Assembly (NCBI RefSeq): GCF_008629675.1
Contig: NZ_VWOX01000001.1
Location: 744,001 to 808,000 of the forward strand
Direction of reading: 5' to 3'
Length of the DNA: 64,000 nucleotides
Source of the DNA: Roseiconus nitratireducens
Lineage (GTDB): Bacteria > Planctomycetota > Planctomycetia > Pirellulales > Pirellulaceae
Below, piece after piece: positions 52,880-62,529 of the stretch (its first letter is position 1; each line of letters opens with the position of its first letter). The translations under genes and the position numbers were made by a program. A model generated the notes under the pieces. That model was not told the origin of the DNA. It did no database searches and was given only the letters and a program-made list of their open reading frames with translations.

Positions 52880-54340
52880 ATGATGATTGCACACAACGAT
52901 TATTTCACTGGGAATCTCGATTTGTCGGCGGCGGCTCCGGTTCAGGAAGCCGGCTCGCGGACGGACCGCATGGCGTCGGCAACCGAGGACAGTCTGCAAA
53001 CGTACCTGGCTCAAATCGGGGCCATTCCGCTGCTGACCCCTCAACAGGAGGTCCGCATTGCTCGCCGGATCGAACAGTCACGACGGGCCTTTCGACGTGG
53101 GCTGCTGAGTTTTGATTTTGTCCTGCGGGCGGCCATCGAGCAGCTCACCGAGGTCCACCGCGGGGAACGCAGCTTTGACCGAACGCTGCAGGTGGCGGTG
53201 AGTGCGCGGTTGGAAAAGCACCAGATTCTGGGACGCATGCCCCATAACTTGCGGACCCTGGAAGCGTTGGTCGAGCAGAACCGACTGGATTTCCAGGCCA
53301 TGATGGACGTGTCATCGCGCCGGCAGCGACGTGCCATTTGGCAGCGGCTGATCGCCCGTCGTCGGCGTGCGGTGCGGTTGGTCGAGGAGCTCGGGCTGCG
53401 GCTGGAGCTGCTCCGCCCGCATTGGCAAAGTGCCGCGCTGCTGCAGCAACGACTCCAGCGGATTGATCGCGAGCTGGCCGCATTGGGGCGTGCCGGCGGG
53501 GGCAAGCTGCAACCGTTGCGTCATCAGCGGGACGAAATCCTGCGAAGTGTCCAACAGACCTCGCAGGGATTTTTCCGTCGGATGGAGCGGATTGAGCGTG
53601 CCGACGCGGCCTACCATCGGGCGAAGCACGAGTTGTGCGAGGGCAACCTGCGACTGGTCGTCTCAATCGCTAAAAAGTATCGGCACAGCAACCTTTCGCT
53701 CCTGGATTTGATCCAAGAGGGCAACGCCGGCCTGATGCGGGCGGCGGAGAAATTCGAGCACGAACGCGGCTTCAAATTCTGCACCTACGCAACGTGGTGG
53801 ATCCGTCAAGCGATCACCCGCGCCGTGTCGGACAAGAGCCGGACCATCCGCGTCCCCGTTCACATGGCCCCGGAGATTCGTCGGGTGCAGCAGGTGCGGA
53901 CCGCACTGACGCACCAGCTCGGACGCGAGCCGTCGACGGAAGAAACCGCCGAGGCTGCCGGAACGTCGATTCAGGAGGCTCGGACCATCCTGCGAATGAC
54001 ACGGGTTCCCACCAGTTTGCAGGCGCCGGCCGGCAAGCAGGATGATTTTAAGATTTCCGATTTCTTGGGCAGTGAGGAAGAGCGATCGCCCGAGGACCGT
54101 CTTGCCCAGGAAATGCTCCGGGACCGTCTGCGTGAGTTGATGGACAAACGCTTGAGCTGGCGTGAACGGGAAATCCTCCGGATGCGATTCGGGCTCGGCG
54201 ATGGCTTCGATTACACCCTGGAGCAGGTGGCCCACGTGTTCAAAGTCACTCGAGAACGCATTCGGCAGATCGAAAAACGTGCCCTGCACAAGCTGTACGA
54301 GGCGCACTCGTCCGGCCGACTGGGTGAGTTCGTCGACTGA
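52880..54340 (+). CDS. Sigma-70 (RpoD/SigA-like) RNA polymerase sigma factor
   Basis: 486 residues from ATG 52880 (TTG 52865 is possible). Region 1.2 is at about residues 35-62 ([20 protein letters not shown]). A long Arg/Gln-rich helical segment (about 65-245) stands in the non-conserved place. Region 2 follows (about 253-320: [44 protein letters not shown]), then region 3 (about 330-400) and region 4 (about 418-484: [21 protein letters not shown]). Region 1.1 is absent. It directs polymerase to -35/-10 promoters; it may be a secondary member of the primary-type group. Confidence 0.95.
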   Translation: MMIAHNDYFTGNLDLSAAAPVQEAGSRTDRMASATEDSLQTYLAQIGAIPLLTPQQEVRIARRIEQSRRAFRRGLLSFDFVLRAAIEQLTEVHRGERSFDRTLQVAVSARLEKHQILGRMPHNLRTLEALVEQNRLDFQAMMDVSSRRQRRAIWQRLIARRRRAVRLVEELGLRLELLRPHWQSAALLQQRLQRIDRELAALGRAGGGKLQPLRHQRDEILRSVQQTSQGFFRRMERIERADAAYHRAKHELCEGNLRLVVSIAKKYRHSNLSLLDLIQEGNAGLMRAAEKFEHERGFKFCTYATWWIRQAITRAVSDKSRTIRVPVHMAPEIRRVQQVRTALTHQLGREPSTEETAEAAGTSIQEARTILRMTRVPTSLQAPAGKQDDFKISDFLGSEEERSPEDRLAQEMLRDRLRELMDKRLSWREREILRMRFGLGDGFDYTLEQVAHVFKVTRERIRQIEKRALHKLYEAHSSGRLGEFVD

Positions 54341-54391
54341 GCTGCGATCGACACCGTCCGACCCGGCTCCATCTGAAAAGTCGCAAAACCT

Positions 54392-54500
54392 CGTAGCCGC
54401 CGTCACCAGACGGCAGAGCGACAGCCCTCGTAGCCGCCGCCACCAGACGGCTGAGCGACAAAACCACGTAGCCGCCGTCGCCAGACGGCGGAAATCGGCG
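54392..54500. repeat. Tandem hairpin repeat, 37-38-base units
   Basis: CGTAGCCGCC recurs at 54392, 54429 and 54467, each followed by (G/C)(T/C)C(A/G)CCAGACGGC and GAGCGACA-like text. Units 1 and 3 form GCCGTC-NCCA-GACGGC hairpins. The core is shared with the 12.3-12.9 kb array. It fills much of the 296-base gap 54341-54636 after the sigma factor gene. Confidence 0.88.
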
Positions 54501-54636
54501 CGCAAGCGAACGTCGCTCCACGCACCCTCCCGCAGCCGCTGCGCCCCCGTCCCCTCATCGCGGCCTGCGGCTGGTCTCCAAGCGGGATAGAATGGATCGC
54601 TCTATCGAAGAGCGTCTTTTCCGAGGGGGGTTGGTG

Positions 54637-57624
54637 ATGCGACGATCGCACCTGTTTCGCTGCAATGCGTTTGGCATGGTTCTGATTGGGCTGGTGGTGG
54701 GGGCAACGTCCGCGTTCGGTCAAGGCGGTGCGGAGAGCGAGACCAAACCGACGTCGCTCACCGGGCGCGTGGTCGATTCGCATCAGCAGGGCGTTGCCCA
54801 CGCGAGCGTCGTGGTTCAATACCGAACGGGGCAATCACGGACGGCGACCGCGCGGACGGAGGCAGATGATGCTGGCAGCTTTGTCGTCGAAGTGGCTGGC
54901 AATCCGATCGCTTTTCAACAATGGCAGGTCGTCGCAAAGGATCCCCAAGGCGATCAAATCGGTTTTTTTCGGTACGAACGGTCGGAAAAGGTGACCGTCG
55001 ACAGCGAGATTGAAATCCGAGTCGAGCCGGCGAAGTCAGCCACCGTGCAGATCGTGGATGCCGATTCCGAACCCGTCGCGGACGCCAGTGTGGTCGCTCA
55101 ATTCGCCTACCCACATTTGTCGGACGAATTGAAGACCGATGCCGCAGGTCGGGTGACGGTGGTCGCCCCGAGTTCAGAACGCATCAACACGGTCGTCGCG
55201 TGGAAAGATGGCGTCGGTCTTGACTACGAAGTCTATTCGCTGGGTAGAGATCAACAGTCGGATTTGAAGACTCCCGTTCCCGAGTTTCCTGTCGCAGGCG
55301 AAACACTTCGGCTTGAGGGAGCAACTCCGGTCACGTTGAAAGTGTTGGACGATTCCGGCGCGCCGATCGAAGGCGTTCGTCTGTACCCGTGGTTGCTGCG
55401 AAAGGAGTCGGCGAACCGCGAACTGAATCTCAGTTTCTTCACTGACTTCTTTTCGAAGACGTCCGATGAAAATGGAACGACGACGTTTTCGTGGATGCCG
55501 AATTGGCAGAAATCGATGGTCACCATCTGGCCCACCGCCGAAGGCTACACGCGAACGCGGGCGAATTACGATCCGGCAACGGACGACGGGCCGCTAGAGG
55601 TCACGCTCGATCGACTCGTTCCGGTTCGCGGTCGAGTATTGGACGAAACGGGGAATCCCGCGGCGGGGATCACGGTCCACGCAACGGGTGCGGGCTATGG
55701 GTGGGATGCGGGACGCGACCAAACCGAGTCCGCCGACGATGGATCGTATGAACTGCATGTTCCCCCAGAACAAATCTACATGGTGACGGTTGTCGACGAG
55801 GATTGGGTCGCAGATGCCGTCCCCGGATTCGCCGTTCATGCGGGGCAGCCCGTCGAGAAGATTGAGTTGCGGCTGCGAAAACCGACTCGTTTGACGGGAC
55901 GGCTGACGGCAGAGCCCTCCGGAGATCCGATCGCGGCCGAACGTGTGCTGGTCTATCAATACGGAGACGACTTGGATTCGATTGCCGGAGCATCCCTCAA
56001 AAACCCCGAAAACTCACGTCGCTATGTGCGTCCGACGATCGTGAAAGCGACTGAAACCGACCAGGACGGGCGGTTTGAGTTCCTGCTGGGGGACGGATCC
56101 TACGACATTCGACCTCCGCGCCAGGAGAAGGCTGAGGAGTTTCAGATCTCCGGACAAGATCAGCTCGCGATCGATGTCACGACCGAAATCCAGAAGAAGG
56201 TCAAGCTGATCGGCGTGACGCGACATCACGAAGACAATCGCCCGCTGCCGCAGATTCGACTGACGGGCGCTTCACAGCGATTCAGTGGCGACGATTGGCA
56301 GGCTGGCACCGACGACGAAGGGGCGTTCGCCGTGGAGCGCTTGGCGGAACCGACCTACGTGCATGCGGTGAACGCCGATCAAACTCTTGGTGCGGTTGCC
56401 GTGTTGGCTGCGGATCAGAACAAGATTGAGATGCGTTTGGAACCCACCGGTCGTGCGACCGGCGTCGTGCTTCAAACCGATTCTGAAGCACCGGCAGCAA
56501 GCATCAAGATTCACTACGGGATCCGAGTGCCCGACGAAAAGAATCGCACCTGGAGCAATCGCTTCGGTGACACGGCGGTCACGGATTCGAATGGAAAGTT
56601 TGTGCTGGAAGGTTTGGTTCCCGGATGGGAGTACGAATTGAATCTGGAGTCACGACCCGACGGAACGATTCCCGGCCTTGGAAGCGTCAAGGTTGAACCG
56701 GGCGAAGATGTCGACATGGGACGAATGAGGATTCCCGCCCCTCGCAAGCCTTACGTGCCTCCCACGTTGGACGAACGGATTGCCCAAGCCATGGGGGTGG
56801 CCGGTTCCGTCAGCGAACGTTTCCACCGTGCCATTCCACGTTGCCAATTGTCCAAACAGAAACTGCTCGTGGTTCTGGGGGCTGCGGATTCGCCACGATT
56901 GCGCCGGTTCATGCAGCTGCGTTACGAGGACAAGGACTATCGAAAAGTTCGCGACGATTTTTTGACCATGGTGGTATCCACCAAGGATCCGAAAGATCGC
57001 GGAGATGCCGAGCAATGGCTGCACGAGCTGCAGGCCGACTCAAGCCAGCGAGCCTTGGCGTTTTCGCTGGTCGTCGTCGGCCAAGATGGCAAGCTGATCG
57101 CGCAAAAGTCGGGAGACGACCTGATGGTCGACGAAGAACTTTCCAAGGATGCCGTGGTCCAGTGGTTGCGGTCACACATTGGTGATCCTGTCGACGCCAG
57201 AAAACTTCTTGAGGAGGCTCTCGTCCAGGCCGAGAAAGAAAACAAACGTGTGATTGTTCAGGAAACGGCTACGTGGTGCGGGCCCTGCCACCTGTTGTCG
57301 AACTTCCTGAACGAGCATCGCGACTGGGAGGCGGATTACCTGTGGATCAAGATGGACCATCGCTTCACCGGGGCGCGTGAGATCATGTCAGAATTTCGGG
57401 ATGGCGCCAGTGGCGGCATTCCGTGGTTCGCCATTCTTGATGCCAGCGGTGACAAGCTGGCCACGTCGAACCATTTCGAGTCGGGGAACAATATCGGATT
57501 CCCTTCCAGCGACGAAGGAAGATCGCATTTCAAAAAGATGCTCCTCGAAACTCGGCTTACCATGACGGACGAGGAAATCGAGGCGTTCGTCGCCGAACTA
57601 CAGAAAGACGCCTCCGCGAATTAG
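54637..57624 (+). CDS. Large secreted protein: carboxypeptidase-regulatory-like repeats plus thioredoxin domain
   Basis: From ATG 54637 there are 995 residues. The signal peptide ends near SAFGQ (residue 29). Then come several beta-sandwich units of the carboxypeptidase regulatory/CNA-B type (LTGRVVDSHQQGVAHASVVV, VRGRVLDETGNPAAGITVH, LTGRLTAEPSGDPIAAERV). Near 715-800 lies a transitional region, and from about 865 a thioredoxin fold with W-C-G-P-C at residues 880-884 and GGIPWFAILD carrying the cis-proline. The last part could reduce or form disulfides outside the cytoplasm. A CRTAC1-type lipoprotein gene follows. The upstream 15 codons of the frame are not used. Confidence 0.88.
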   Translation: MRRSHLFRCNAFGMVLIGLVVGATSAFGQGGAESETKPTSLTGRVVDSHQQGVAHASVVVQYRTGQSRTATARTEADDAGSFVVEVAGNPIAFQQWQVVAKDPQGDQIGFFRYERSEKVTVDSEIEIRVEPAKSATVQIVDADSEPVADASVVAQFAYPHLSDELKTDAAGRVTVVAPSSERINTVVAWKDGVGLDYEVYSLGRDQQSDLKTPVPEFPVAGETLRLEGATPVTLKVLDDSGAPIEGVRLYPWLLRKESANRELNLSFFTDFFSKTSDENGTTTFSWMPNWQKSMVTIWPTAEGYTRTRANYDPATDDGPLEVTLDRLVPVRGRVLDETGNPAAGITVHATGAGYGWDAGRDQTESADDGSYELHVPPEQIYMVTVVDEDWVADAVPGFAVHAGQPVEKIELRLRKPTRLTGRLTAEPSGDPIAAERVLVYQYGDDLDSIAGASLKNPENSRRYVRPTIVKATETDQDGRFEFLLGDGSYDIRPPRQEKAEEFQISGQDQLAIDVTTEIQKKVKLIGVTRHHEDNRPLPQIRLTGASQRFSGDDWQAGTDDEGAFAVERLAEPTYVHAVNADQTLGAVAVLAADQNKIEMRLEPTGRATGVVLQTDSEAPAASIKIHYGIRVPDEKNRTWSNRFGDTAVTDSNGKFVLEGLVPGWEYELNLESRPDGTIPGLGSVKVEPGEDVDMGRMRIPAPRKPYVPPTLDERIAQAMGVAGSVSERFHRAIPRCQLSKQKLLVVLGAADSPRLRRFMQLRYEDKDYRKVRDDFLTMVVSTKDPKDRGDAEQWLHELQADSSQRALAFSLVVVGQDGKLIAQKSGDDLMVDEELSKDAVVQWLRSHIGDPVDARKLLEEALVQAEKENKRVIVQETATWCGPCHLLSNFLNEHRDWEADYLWIKMDHRFTGAREIMSEFRDGASGGIPWFAILDASGDKLATSNHFESGNNIGFPSSDEGRSHFKKMLLETRLTMTDEEIEAFVAELQKDASAN

Positions 57625-57978
57625 CGGGGGCTTGGCGGTGTCGCGTCGCTATCGGTTCCGATGAATCGGCCGCCGGGGGGATTCCAGCGTTGTGGGGCAA
57701 TGTTTTTCATCGAACGCCCATGGGATCCGAACCATTGAATAAACTCAATCGTTGCCGCTCGTTTGTGAAAATTCTCGTTCGATGAACCGAAGGACCATTG
57801 AGTGTCTTCGAGATTCACTTCACGACGATCCGAAGCAGCGGTCTGATACGCCCCATCGTCCCGGACCGTGCTCGTCGTATCGTGGACGATCTCATCACGA
57901 GTCCGGAGCACGGGCTGTGGCGGGCACCCGTCATCACTGGAAGGGTTTTTCATCGCGCCTGAATCATTGCTCGAATTG
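57625..57978. other. Intergenic region, no gene called
   Basis: In these 354 bases a minus-strand frame (stop at 57621, possible start 57953 or 58076) encodes up to 151 residues including SMKNIAPQRWNPPGGRF. It overlaps the next gene's 5' end and has no recognised features, so it is not called. No strong hairpin is seen. Confidence 0.45.
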
Positions 57979-60900
57979 ATGCGAGACACACCACGATGCT
58001 TACGGTGGGTTCTTCCCATCGCGTTGTTCCTGGGTTTCTGTGGCTGTCGTCCTGCCGGCGGCCCCACGACGGACAATCCATCAAACTCGTCTCAGGGCGT
58101 TGGCCTTTCCGAAAGCGGATTCGCCGAGCATTCGTCCGAAAACAATTTCATTCTCGCTCAACAAGCCTTCGGCGAGGGAGACTTCGACTCCGCCAGGGCA
58201 GCCGCACAGAAAGCTCTCCTGGAGTCTCCGGGTGACGTCGACACGCTAAAACTGCTTGCGCAGATCCACGCCGCGACGGGGGATGACGCGACTGCCGCCA
58301 ACATGCACCGCCAGCTGGCCAGCCGGGAGATTCCCGAACGACTGAACCTGTTGCTGCAAGCGTTCGAATGGAATGTCCGCGCCGGCCGCTTCGATGTGGG
58401 CGAGACGGACATGATTCGTGCGATCGAATGGGGGATCGATGATTCTCGCGCGGCCCAGGTCTTGTGTCAGCTCTACAACTCACAGGGAAGACGATACGAA
58501 GCGTGCCAGCAGGCTCTACAGTTGGCTCGAATGAGACCGTTGCAACCGGAAGAATTGCACAGTTTGCTAGAGCGTTCGGGCCCGTTCCAACTGGTCTCCT
58601 TTTCAGAATTCCTCCCAAGCGAAGGGATCACACTCTTTGATCTCGGCCAGGCCCGAGTCCTTGACGCGGTCAAGCAAGATCATGACGCCGCGCTGGCGAA
58701 GGTGCAGGCGGTTTCCAGATCGGTGCCCGCCCATCCGGCCGTCGAAGCGTACCGGGGAAAACTGCTGGCGTTACGAACCGGCAACTCCGAAGCTCTTCAT
58801 GAATGGCATCGCTCGTTGCCCGGTGGAATTGAAGAGCATCCCGAGTATTGGGTTGCGATCGGGATTTGGCAACGCGATGCGGGAGAAGATCGGTCCGCCG
58901 TTCGCTCGTTTGCCGAGGCCATTCGTCGTGATCCCACCGATCGCGTTGCCATGCGCGAGATCGAGTCGGCGCTCATCCGCTTGGGCGAAGACTCAAAAGC
59001 TGAGTCGATTCATCAAACGATTGCGGTTTTGGATGAACTCTATCGTCGATCCGATCGAGCCACGCTGACGGTGCAGAACGCCAAGTGGATCGCGTCGCGG
59101 ATGCAGGAAATGATTCGCCCTTGGGAATCACTCGGATGGTCTCTGTATGCCCTGGGACTTCAGGGAAATGCCCTTGCCGCAAAAGATGTGTTCGCCCAGC
59201 GTCGCGAGAAAATCGCACAGTGGGAAGAATCCAGCGGCGAAGCGAAAATCCGAGACGCTCGGTTGAAGAAATTGTTGGGGTTTTCGCTGGATGAATTCCC
59301 AATCATTGCTCCAGCCAGCGCAGACCGATTGCAAGATTGCATGGTTGAAAGGGGCGGAGAGTTGCCTGACGCGCGAGGTGCCAATGCGTTGACCTTCGAA
59401 AACGTCGCCAACCAGCTAGGGATCGAAACTCAGTTCATCAGCGACTATCCGTTGGAGAGTTCCAAGTTCTACCTGTACCAAGCCAACGGCGGTGGGTTGG
59501 CTGCGCTGGACTATGACCTGGACGGGCTTTGCGATCTGTATGTCGTGCAATCCGGAGGGAACCCCGAAGTATCTCAGGGATCCACTCCCAACGAACTTTA
59601 TCGCCAGATCATCTCCGGGGAGCAATTTCAAACCGTCAGCGACGCTTCGTGCTCCTCCGATCGTGGCTTTGGCCAAGGCGTGTGCGTTTGCGATCTGAAT
59701 CAAGACGGCTTCCCGGATCTCCTGGTCGGAAACATCGGTCGCAATTGCCTGTTGCTTAATCAGGGGGACGGAACGTTTGTTGACGCGTCGGAATCGCTCC
59801 CCGATGACAGGATGTGGACCTCCAGTATCGCGGCAGCGGATCTCAACGGGGACCACTTGCCCGAAATCGTGGCCGCCAATTACGTAGATGATCCCCAGGT
59901 GTTCCGCATTCCCTGCGTGGGGTCAAGAACCGACTGCCATCCGCATCATTTTTCACCCGCCGTGGACCAGGCGTTCCTCAATCGGGGTGACGGCACTTTC
60001 GAGATCGATCGCGATTCCCCCGTGATCCCGGAACTGCCGAACTACAGCCTGGGCGCTGTCATCGCGAACTTTGACGGGGTCCATGGCAATGACGTGTTTG
60101 TCTCCGCCGACGGAAAGGTCAATCATTATTTCACCAGCCAAAGCCGGGCCGAGACGGGTGGCTATCGCCTGGTCGAGAACGCTGTCCTCGCCGGATGCAG
60201 CGTGGGAATCAATGGTCGCCAGCAAGCGTGCATGGGAATCGCGATCGGTGACGTCGATACCAACGGCACCTTGGATCTGGCGATCACCAATTTCCACAAC
60301 GAAGCGATCAACCTGTTTTTGCAATCGCGGCAGTCGATTTTTTTGGATTCGGCCAGGCGTTACCGTTTGGCCAAGCCGACCGAACCGACACTCGGCTTTG
60401 GGATCCAAGCCGCCGACTTCGACAATGACGGCTGGCTTGACCTGGCCCTGTTGAACGGACACATCTACGACAATCGCGATTCCGGTGAACCGTATCGAAT
60501 GCGACCTCAACTGTTCCGGCGCGATCAGAAAGGCTTCGTGGCCCAGGCACCGGAATCTGCCGGCGGATACTGGGAAAAGAAATCGCTTGGCCGAACGCTC
60601 GCCCAACTCGATTTCAATCGCGATGGACGAATGGACCTGGTGGGCAACCACTTGGATCGGCCCATCGCCGTTTTGAAAAACGACTCGCAATCTGGCAATT
60701 GGCTTCAGCTGCGACTGGTGGGAGTTGAAAGTGAGCGTGATGCGGTCGGAGCAATTGTCAGGGCGCAGTTCGGCGGTCGCGTTCGAACCGTCTGGCAGAG
60801 TAGTGGTGGTTACATGGTGGGAAACGAATCGATCCTGCACATCGGATTGGACCAGGCAAAGGCAGTGGATGAATTGACGGTGCGCTGGCCGTCTGGAAAA

Positions 60901-60984
60901 ACGCAGACCTTTAGCGGACTCCCCGTCAACGCGCGCCTGCTGATCATCGAAAACCAGCACCAGGTGACGTTGGAGTCTGGCTGA
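57979..60984 (+). CDS. CRTAC1-type lipoprotein: TPR region, FG-GAP repeats and ASPIC/UnbV domain
   Basis: From ATG 57979 there are 1001 residues. A lipoprotein signal (LFLGFCGC, lipid Cys23) is followed by TPR-like helices (about 45-400; AQQAFGEGDFDSARAAAQKAL, YEACQQALQLARM). From about 470 come FG-GAP/VCBS-like calcium repeats (LAALDYDLDGLCDLYVV, VCDLNQDGFPDLLVGN, ADLNGDHLPEIVAAN, GDVDTNGTLDLAITN, DFDNDGWLDLALLNGH) and at the end an ASPIC/UnbV domain (LRLVGVESERDAVGAIVR, LTVRWPSGKTQTF). This domain order is frequent in planctomycetes; the role is probably binding of an extracellular ligand. The longer frame to 57868 is not favoured. Confidence 0.9.
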   Translation: MRDTPRCLRWVLPIALFLGFCGCRPAGGPTTDNPSNSSQGVGLSESGFAEHSSENNFILAQQAFGEGDFDSARAAAQKALLESPGDVDTLKLLAQIHAATGDDATAANMHRQLASREIPERLNLLLQAFEWNVRAGRFDVGETDMIRAIEWGIDDSRAAQVLCQLYNSQGRRYEACQQALQLARMRPLQPEELHSLLERSGPFQLVSFSEFLPSEGITLFDLGQARVLDAVKQDHDAALAKVQAVSRSVPAHPAVEAYRGKLLALRTGNSEALHEWHRSLPGGIEEHPEYWVAIGIWQRDAGEDRSAVRSFAEAIRRDPTDRVAMREIESALIRLGEDSKAESIHQTIAVLDELYRRSDRATLTVQNAKWIASRMQEMIRPWESLGWSLYALGLQGNALAAKDVFAQRREKIAQWEESSGEAKIRDARLKKLLGFSLDEFPIIAPASADRLQDCMVERGGELPDARGANALTFENVANQLGIETQFISDYPLESSKFYLYQANGGGLAALDYDLDGLCDLYVVQSGGNPEVSQGSTPNELYRQIISGEQFQTVSDASCSSDRGFGQGVCVCDLNQDGFPDLLVGNIGRNCLLLNQGDGTFVDASESLPDDRMWTSSIAAADLNGDHLPEIVAANYVDDPQVFRIPCVGSRTDCHPHHFSPAVDQAFLNRGDGTFEIDRDSPVIPELPNYSLGAVIANFDGVHGNDVFVSADGKVNHYFTSQSRAETGGYRLVENAVLAGCSVGINGRQQACMGIAIGDVDTNGTLDLAITNFHNEAINLFLQSRQSIFLDSARRYRLAKPTEPTLGFGIQAADFDNDGWLDLALLNGHIYDNRDSGEPYRMRPQLFRRDQKGFVAQAPESAGGYWEKKSLGRTLAQLDFNRDGRMDLVGNHLDRPIAVLKNDSQSGNWLQLRLVGVESERDAVGAIVRAQFGGRVRTVWQSSGGYMVGNESILHIGLDQAKAVDELTVRWPSGKTQTFSGLPVNARLLIIENQHQVTLESG

Positions 60985-61061
60985 AGGGCGAAACGATTTC
61001 GCTGCGGACGGAAGTTTTGTCGTACCTTTCCTGACCGCGATCGCCTAATGGTCTGTGAAAT

Positions 61062-61970
61062 CTATTTGTTTTGGTCGCCATCGACGGCGGCAAGGAACTG
61101 ATCGACAAGCCCTGCTGGTGCCTGAACGATATGTTCGGGCCCCGGAAACCCTCCATTCTTGACATCGTCGATGTAGTCCCGAAAGCCTCCGACACGCTCC
61201 GCCTGCAGTGCCTGCTCCATCTTGAACAGGTTTCGGTACTGCTTGGTGTGTCTCGGATAGGGAGGCGCGTGGTTGCCCAGAATGTCTTCGGCAAACATGA
61301 ATTGAATGTCACCGCCGCTGCCTGCGCCGATTGACGAGGTCACCAGGCGGGTGCGGCGGGAGATTTGCGCAAGCAGCTCGGCCGGTACAACTTCCACTTC
61401 AACCGCCCACGCTCCTGCTTCTTCGAACGACCGAATCTGCTGGAAGACCCGCATGGCTTCTTCAACGGTTTTGCCCACGGCCCTGAGGCCTCCCGTCCAG
61501 GTGCTCAGGCGGGGCACGAGACCGGCGTGAGCTTCGACAGGGATCCCCACGTCGGCGACAGCGCGGATGAATTCTGGTCCCCACTGGCACATGATTCCAT
61601 CAGCCCCAAGCTCCATCGCGTCGAAGCCGGCGCGGACCGCTTCCGCCGGGGTCGCGATCTTTGTCAGGCCGATGCAGAACGTCATGAATGTGTGGGGCGC
61701 CGCGTTTCGGATTGCAATCGCGGCAGCCGGATCGCCTGGATCAAACTTGACCTTCAGCGTATCGATCCCCGCCTCTTCGGCCGCCGCCGCCTCGCGGGGC
61801 GTAAACGGCATCGTCTCCGTGAGGACGGTTTTCCCTTTCAGATCCTGCAGATGCTTGACGGTGTGGTTGCGCGTTGCGTAGGCGCCACCGAGGGTCATGG
61901 TCCGGTGCAGTCCTCGCTTGTGAGCGTCTCTGGGCGGCAATGCGTTGGCAGGGGTTCCGTCAGATTTCAT
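61062..61970 (-). CDS. PanB-like (ketopantoate hydroxymethyltransferase-fold) protein with altered metal site
   Basis: 302 residues. The C-terminal two thirds follow PanB closely: IPVEAHAGLVPRLSTWTGGLR (in part; compare PanB G-H-x-G-L-T-P), LEEAGAWAV-like FEEAGAWAVEVEVVPAELL with Glu198 at the catalytic glutamate, and SSIGAGSGGDIQFMFAEDILG (in part). But the metal ligands of E. coli PanB (Asp45, Asp84, Glu114) fall at places reading KFDPGD, FCIGL and MCQWG, so at least two are lost. It may be a metal-independent aldolase/lyase of the phosphoenolpyruvate mutase/PanB superfamily with a different substrate. No other pantothenate gene is nearby. Confidence 0.75.
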   Translation of the reverse strand: MKSDGTPANALPPRDAHKRGLHRTMTLGGAYATRNHTVKHLQDLKGKTVLTETMPFTPREAAAAEEAGIDTLKVKFDPGDPAAAIAIRNAAPHTFMTFCIGLTKIATPAEAVRAGFDAMELGADGIMCQWGPEFIRAVADVGIPVEAHAGLVPRLSTWTGGLRAVGKTVEEAMRVFQQIRSFEEAGAWAVEVEVVPAELLAQISRRTRLVTSSIGAGSGGDIQFMFAEDILGNHAPPYPRHTKQYRNLFKMEQALQAERVGGFRDYIDDVKNGGFPGPEHIVQAPAGLVDQFLAAVDGDQNK

Positions 61971-62234
61971 CGGTTTGGTTTTCGGTTCCAGAGCAAGGAG
62001 ACTGCGAGGCAGCAGGATTCCCGTGCGCTACCAATGAAGCCCGGGACCACGATCGCCGCGGAGCGAACTTTCAAGTGCCACCAATCACGCACGAGGGCGT
62101 CAGAGGGGACTGGCAAGAACATCGACCGGCTTCGTGACATCGTGAAGGATATCACGTTTGTCGAGCAAGCCAGACGGGGGCATGTTCGACGCGCCGGCGA
62201 GCGTGGCAATCTCAAGGTGGCGCCGGCCGGCTAG
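61971..62234. other. Intergenic region upstream of the PanB-like gene
   Basis: No gene or repeat is recognised between the PanB-like start and the tRNA terminator. The promoter of the PanB-like gene should lie here. Confidence 0.5.
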
Positions 62235-62271
62235 AAAAAACGCCCCCAAAAACACACGGTTCTTGAGGGCG
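62235..62271 (-). terminator. Rho-independent terminator of the tRNA-Ser gene
   Basis: On the minus strand a 13-base-pair stem (CGCCCTCAAGAAC with GTTTTTGGGGGCG, two G-U pairs) closes a 5-base loop and is followed by six T residues. It begins 12 bases after the tRNA 3' end. This is a textbook intrinsic terminator and the clearest one in the window. Confidence 0.92.
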
Positions 62272-62283
62272 TCTGATTCACAG

Positions 62284-62366
62284 CGGAGGACACGGGACTC
62301 GAACCCGCAGCCCCTTACGGGGTACCTCAGTTCCAGTGAGGCTGCTCACCAATTCGCTTATCCTCC
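62284..62366 (-). tRNA. tRNA-Ser (anticodon GGA)
   Basis: The minus strand folds into a class II tRNA of 83 bases: acceptor GGAGGAT with GTCCTCC (one T-G pair), anticodon arm CCTCA-CTGGAAC-TGAGG with anticodon GGA, long variable arm ACCCCGTAAGGGG, T arm GCGGG-TTCGAGT-CCCGT, and discriminator G as required by seryl-tRNA synthetase. CCA is not encoded. Position 8 appears to be A rather than the usual T in this alignment, and the D stem is weak. It reads UCC/UCU codons. Confidence 0.9.
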
Positions 62367-62529
62367 GAGTGGTGATCGGGCAGGCAGGCTGCCAGCGCAC
62401 AGTTTACTCATCTTCGGCCGTGGCGGACAAGCCGCCGGTGTCAGCGGCCGCGTCCAACATTCGGCCTCCGTTGGGTCGGTCTTCCCGGCGGCGAACCGAG
62501 GCTCGCCGCGGGCGTCCATCGGAGAGCGC

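Noticed and set aside
57621..58076. Minus-strand open frame of 151 codons
   Set aside because: It overlaps the well-supported lipoprotein gene start, has no family motif and its composition is ordinary for an antisense frame.
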